Source of the DNA: Pseudomonas baetica
GTDB lineage: Bacteria > Pseudomonadota > Gammaproteobacteria > Pseudomonadales > Pseudomonadaceae
DNA length: 64,000 bases
NCBI RefSeq assembly: GCF_019733355.1
Contig: NZ_JAIHLQ010000007.1
Span: 62,001-126,000, forward strand
Direction: 5' to 3'
Shown: positions 60,877 through 64,000 of the stretch, in pieces
Position numbering within the stretch: position 1 is the first letter of the stretch
Layout: the number at the start of each line of letters is the position of its first letter
Program-made: the position numbers and the translations under genes
Notes under the pieces: model-generated
Seen by the model: the letters and a program-made list of their open reading frames with translations, nothing else
Told to the model about the DNA's origin: nothing
Database searches by the model: none

Positions 60877-61776
60877 ATGTCCCTCCCCTCCCAAGTACGC
60901 CTGATCGAAGTCGGCCCGCGCGATGGCCTGCAGAACGAAGCCCAGCCCATCAGCGTCGCTGACAAAGTGCAATTGGTCGATGCTCTGAGCGCCGCAGGTC
61001 TGGGCTATATAGAAGTCGGCAGTTTCGTCTCGCCCAAATGGGTCCCGCAGATGGCCGGCTCCGCCGAAGTCTTCGCGCAGATCCAGCGCAAACCCGGCGT
61101 GACCTACGGCGCACTGGCGCCGAACCTGCGCGGCTTCGAAGACGCTATCGCGGCCGGGGTCAAGGAAGTCGCGGTGTTCGCCGCCGCGTCGGAAGCGTTC
61201 TCGCAGCGCAACATCAATTGCTCGATCAGCGAAAGCCTGGCGCGGTTTGCACCCATCATGGATGCGGCGAAACAACACGGCGTTACCGTGCGCGGTTACG
61301 TTTCCTGCGTGCTCGGCTGCCCCTATGAAGGCACGGTCGCGCCAGAGCAAGTGGCCATGGTTGCGCGGGAGTTGTACGCCATGGGCTGCTATGAAGTATC
61401 GCTTGGCGACACCATCGGCACTGGCACGGCAGGCGCGACCCGGCGTCTGTTCGACGTGGTGTCGGCACAGGTGCCACGGGACAAACTCGCCGGGCATTTC
61501 CACGACACTTACGGCCAGGCCATGGCCAACATTTATGCCAGTCTGCTCGAAGGCATTGCGGTGTTCGACAGCTCTATCGCCGGACTCGGCGGCTGCCCTT
61601 ACGCCAAAGGCGCGAGCGGTAACGTGGCGACCGAAGACGTGGTGTACCTGCTCAACGGCCTGGGGATCGAAACCGGTATCGACCTGGACGCCTTGATTGA
61701 CGCGGGCCAACAGATCAGCGCGGTGCTCGGTCGCCCAAGCGGTTCGCGTGTGGCCAAGGCACGTAGCGCACAGTGA
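60877..61776 (+). CDS. mvaB: Hydroxymethylglutaryl-CoA lyase
   Basis: 299 residues. Last step of leucine catabolism: HMG-CoA to acetoacetate and acetyl-CoA. TIM-barrel motifs IEVGPRDGLQNE (catalytic Arg-Asp), GHFHDTYGQAMAN (metal His pair) and the signature GLGGCPYAKGASGNVATED with the catalytic Cys. Also named LiuE. The other liu genes (isovaleryl-CoA dehydrogenase, methylcrotonyl-CoA carboxylase) are not here, so the regulator-lyase pair has been split from them. Confidence 0.96.
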   Translation: MSLPSQVRLIEVGPRDGLQNEAQPISVADKVQLVDALSAAGLGYIEVGSFVSPKWVPQMAGSAEVFAQIQRKPGVTYGALAPNLRGFEDAIAAGVKEVAVFAAASEAFSQRNINCSISESLARFAPIMDAAKQHGVTVRGYVSCVLGCPYEGTVAPEQVAMVARELYAMGCYEVSLGDTIGTGTAGATRRLFDVVSAQVPRDKLAGHFHDTYGQAMANIYASLLEGIAVFDSSIAGLGGCPYAKGASGNVATEDVVYLLNGLGIETGIDLDALIDAGQQISAVLGRPSGSRVAKARSAQ

Positions 61777-61785
61777 TGAAGGACT

Positions 61786-61828
61786 GTGTTACCGCGGTGT
61801 CGCCGATGTGGGCTTAAACGAGTAACAC
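61786..61828. promoter_or_regulatory. Likely CbrB upstream activating sites
   Basis: GTGTTAC at 61786-61792 and its exact inverse GTAACAC at 61822-61828, with 29 bases between. They lie about 110-150 bp upstream of the predicted start of the RNA below. The halves match the TGTTAC/GTAACA elements I recall for CbrB, although the spacing is longer than the reported one. Confidence 0.6.
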
Positions 61829-61908
61829 GGAAACAAATTGTCTGGCTTTGGCAGAACGAAAAAACCCTGAAAAATATTAAGCTATTGATTTATAAGGCAT
61901 TTTAAAAG

Positions 61909-61926
61909 TTGGCACGCGTTCTGCTA
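61909..61926 (+). promoter_or_regulatory. Sigma-54 promoter of the CrcY-like RNA
   Basis: TTGGCACGCGTTCTGCTA: GG at 61911-61912, exactly 10 bases, GC at 61923-61924. It is preceded by an A/T-rich stretch. Predicted start about 61935-61937. Confidence 0.88.
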
Positions 61927-61935
61927 TCTCTATGG

Positions 61936-62306
61936 CATAACAAGAATAAAAAGCGGCAAACCAATAAAAATAAGACGTACCGACTCTGACATAACAAAAA
62001 CAACACGGCAGAGACGCAGCTAACAGATTTTTTTGGAGAAGGTGTGCTTTTCAGGGTGCTCTCAGGAGTGACCCGCAACCGGGCAGAGAACAATAAAACT
62101 ACCTTCAGGTAGCTCCCGAATCGGTTGGATCGTTTAACGAGAAAGCAGATCAGCGCTCAAAAAAATACGTTTGCTCTTGACCCCGGATGGGGGTCGCCAA
62201 AAAAGCGGTAGAAGGCCACGGTTGCTAAAAACAACAATAGACCGAGCCTCAATAATAAAAAGAGCACGCGACGACAAAATTAAAGGGGAGCCTCGGCTCC
62301 CCTTTG
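61936..62306 (+). ncRNA. crcY: CrcY-type regulatory RNA (Hfq/Crc titrating)
   Basis: About 370 nt from the sigma-54 start to an intrinsic terminator, with no credible reading frame. It holds five exact AANAAYAA motifs (61966-61973, 61996-62003, 62089-62096, 62230-62237, 62251-62258) and one near match, AACAAGAA (61939-61946); these A-rich motifs are what Hfq with Crc binds in catabolite-repressed messages. The position after mvaB matches crcY of P. putida as I recall it. Expected role: made under poor carbon supply through CbrAB and RpoN, it takes Hfq/Crc away from targets and relieves catabolite repression. The paralogue CrcZ would lie elsewhere, after cbrB. Confidence 0.9.
62282..62305 (+). 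terminator. Terminator of the CrcY-like RNA
   Basis: AAAGGGGAGCC-TC-GGCTCCCCTTT, perfect arms, functional loop of about 6 bases. It ends at the expected 3' end of the RNA. The T-tract is short (TTTGTGCTTTC). Confidence 0.88.
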
Positions 62307-62340
62307 TGCTTTCTGCGATTTGTATTTTCACCGCGTCCCT

Positions 62341-62430
62341 TGTGGGAGCGGGCTTGCTCGCGAATGCATCAGGTCAGTCAACATCTTTGGTGGATGACAC
62401 TGCGCATTCGCGAGCAAGCCCGCTCCCACA
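62341..62430. repeat. REP doublet (REPIN)
   Basis: TGTGGGAGCGGGCTTGCTCG ... CGCGAGCAAGCCCGCTCCCACA, between the RNA gene and the acyl-CoA synthetase gene. Confidence 0.93.
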
Positions 62431-62440
62431 GGGGTAGTGG

Positions 62441-64000
62441 TTACCGCTCGATGCTTTTCAACTCCTCGATACTGATCTCACGCATCCTGAATTTCTGGAC
62501 CTTGCCCGTCACCGTCATCGGAAACTCTTCGACGAACTTGAAGTGCCGCGGCGTCTTGAAGTGCGCGATGCGTTCCTTGCACCAGGTTTGCAGTTCCAGC
62601 TGCGAAGCACTGTGGCCGGGGTGAAACTTGATCCAGGCGACGATCTCTTCCCCGTAACGCGAACAGGGAATGCCGATTACCTGCACGTCCGCCACTGCTG
62701 GATGCGTGAAGAAGAATTCTTCCAGCTCGCGCGGATAAACGTTTTCGCCACCACGGATGATCATGTCCTTGTTACGCCCGGCGATGTTCACGTAACCCTC
62801 GTCATTCATGCTCGCCAGGTCACCTGTGTGCATCCAGCCCGCGTCATCAATAGCCTCGGCCGTGGCTTGCGGGTTGCTCCAGTAACCGAGCATTACGCTG
62901 TAACCGCGAGTGCAGAGTTCGCCGATGGTGCCGCGAGGTACGAGGTTGCCAGCCTCATCGATGATCTTGCTTTCCAGTTGCGGCTGGGTGCGGCCGACGG
63001 TGGTCACGCGCAGTTCCAGTTCGTCACTTGGACCGGTTTGCAGCGACACCGGGCTGGTCTCGGTCATGCCATAAGCGATTTGCACTTCGCTCATGTGCAT
63101 CTCGTTGATCACCCGACGCATGATTTCAATCGGACACGTGGCGCCGGCCATGATCCCGGTGCGCAGGCTCGACAGGTCGAACTCGGCGCGCCGTGGTTGA
63201 TCGAGCATGGCGATAAACATGGTTGGCACGCCGTACAGACCGGTGGCTTTCTCTTCAGCGACGGTTTGCAGGGTCAATAGCGGATCAAAGGCGTCGCTGG
63301 GGTAAATCATCGTACTGGCGTGGGTGATGCAACCGAGGTTGCCCATGACCATGCCGAAACAGTGGTACAGCGGCACGGGGATCACCAGCCGATCAAGCGG
63401 CGTCAGGCCGATGCTTTCGCCGACCATGTAACCGTTATTGAGGATGTTGTAGTGACTGAGGGTCGCACCCTTGGGAAAACCGGTGGTGCCGGAGGTGTAC
63501 TGGATGTTGATGGGTTGATCGAAGTGCAAGCTGTTGCTGCGGTCGCGTAATTGCTCTGGGGGGACACTGGCTGCCAGATCGGCCAGTTGCGACCACGGCA
63601 GAAAACCTGAAGGCGGTTGTTTGTCGAGACTGATCACTGCGCGCAAATCCGGCAGGCGCTCGCTGCGCAACTGACCGATGGATTGCTCGGCCAGTTCCGG
63701 CACCAGCCCCTGCAACATGGCGTGGTAGTTGGAGGACTTGAACGACCCGGCGCAGACCAGCCATTGGCAGCCAGATTGTTTCAATACGTATTCAAGTTCG
63801 GAGCTGCGGTAGGCCGGGTTTATGTTGACCAGGATCACGCCGATTTTTGCCGTGGCGATTTGCGTGATGCACCACTGCGCGCCATTCGGCGCCCAGATAC
63901 CGAGGCGGTCACCGACCTGCAACCCCAATGCGAGCAAGGCTCTGGCATGCAAATCCACGGCATCCGCCAGTTGCCGCCAGGAATAGCGCAACGACTGATG
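62441..64000 (-). CDS. AMP-binding acyl-CoA synthetase, 5' end missing
   Basis: Partial: the frame is open to the right edge (last codons read [13 protein letters not shown]), and about 520 of an expected 550-560 residues are visible. Adenylate-forming motifs: [16 protein letters not shown] (P-loop), [35 protein letters not shown] (hinge and core A8, cited only to mark position), and the C-terminal lysine in [12 protein letters not shown]. Activates a fatty or branched-chain acid with CoA. Such a ligase often accompanies liu genes, but the chain-length preference cannot be read. Confidence 0.92.
   Translation of the reverse strand, partial: HQSLRYSWRQLADAVDLHARALLALGLQVGDRLGIWAPNGAQWCITQIATAKIGVILVNINPAYRSSELEYVLKQSGCQWLVCAGSFKSSNYHAMLQGLVPELAEQSIGQLRSERLPDLRAVISLDKQPPSGFLPWSQLADLAASVPPEQLRDRSNSLHFDQPINIQYTSGTTGFPKGATLSHYNILNNGYMVGESIGLTPLDRLVIPVPLYHCFGMVMGNLGCITHASTMIYPSDAFDPLLTLQTVAEEKATGLYGVPTMFIAMLDQPRRAEFDLSSLRTGIMAGATCPIEIMRRVINEMHMSEVQIAYGMTETSPVSLQTGPSDELELRVTTVGRTQPQLESKIIDEAGNLVPRGTIGELCTRGYSVMLGYWSNPQATAEAIDDAGWMHTGDLASMNDEGYVNIAGRNKDMIIRGGENVYPRELEEFFFTHPAVADVQVIGIPCSRYGEEIVAWIKFHPGHSASQLELQTWCKERIAHFKTPRHFKFVEEFPMTVTGKVQKFRMREISIEELKSIER

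Noticed and set aside
62171..62437. Small plus-strand frame across the end of the CrcY-like RNA and the REP doublet
   Set aside because: Spans a terminator and REP sequence; no ribosome-binding site; better explained by the non-coding RNA.

Overview
The window is about 60% G+C or more by eye and comes from a fluorescent Pseudomonas, most likely the P. fluorescens group. The evidence is the fused-type nuo operon end, the glnS-cysS / ppiB-lpxH block, the tamAB pair, the liuR-like/mvaB/CrcY-like block and at least nine copies of REP doublets of the GTGGGAGCGGGCTTGCTCGCGA family between genes. No tRNA, rRNA, CRISPR array, insertion sequence or prophage was seen.

Layout. 1-9104: 3' end of the respiratory complex I operon (nuoG partial, nuoHIJKLMN). 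9131-9468: the nuo terminator, a decayed HigA-like HTH remnant and a minus-strand terminator. 9495-28492: an accessory island. It holds a minus-strand giant gene for an Ig-like repeat protein (1743 aa) and, divergent from it, an insecticidal-toxin (Tc) operon with a split TcA (1198 + 1614 aa), a TcB (1541 aa) and a TcC gene cut to about 50 native codons by a REP element. The two divergent units are separated by 442 bp containing two copies of the palindrome CTGTCA-N4-TGACAG, which suggests common control. 28489-28869: a DUF6124-type small protein.

29338-37686: a six-gene ABC importer operon laid out like the Rhizobium glycerol system GlpSTPQUV. It has a clear sigma-54 promoter and lies divergent to an AcoR-type sigma-54 activator; four TGAACA direct repeats sit where that activator should bind. 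37701-42312: cysS, glnS, ppiB, lpxH. 42439-47332: a MarR-controlled tripartite efflux operon (EmrB/EmrA/OMF) with two near-identical 14-bp palindromes at its promoter. 47549-54388: a DUF308 membrane protein fused to a putative papain-like domain, then tamB and tamA. 54455-57687: a GNAT acetyltransferase, xthA and a PstS-OmpA chimera. 57819-60150: an acyl-CoA dehydrogenase and a divergent LysR regulator.

60269-64000: a LiuR-like MerR regulator with a perfect operator, HMG-CoA lyase (mvaB), then a non-coding region with all the hallmarks of a CbrB/sigma-54-driven CrcY-type RNA (-24/-12 promoter, six A-rich Hfq/Crc-type motifs, intrinsic terminator, about 370 nt). A partial acyl-CoA synthetase runs off the right edge.

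The best candidate for something undescribed is the Ig-repeat protein/Tc toxin pair: an unrecognised multi-domain beta-repeat protein that appears to share its regulator with a Tc toxin whose own TcC is destroyed. Family assignments are from sequence reading and memory of the families, not from database searches.
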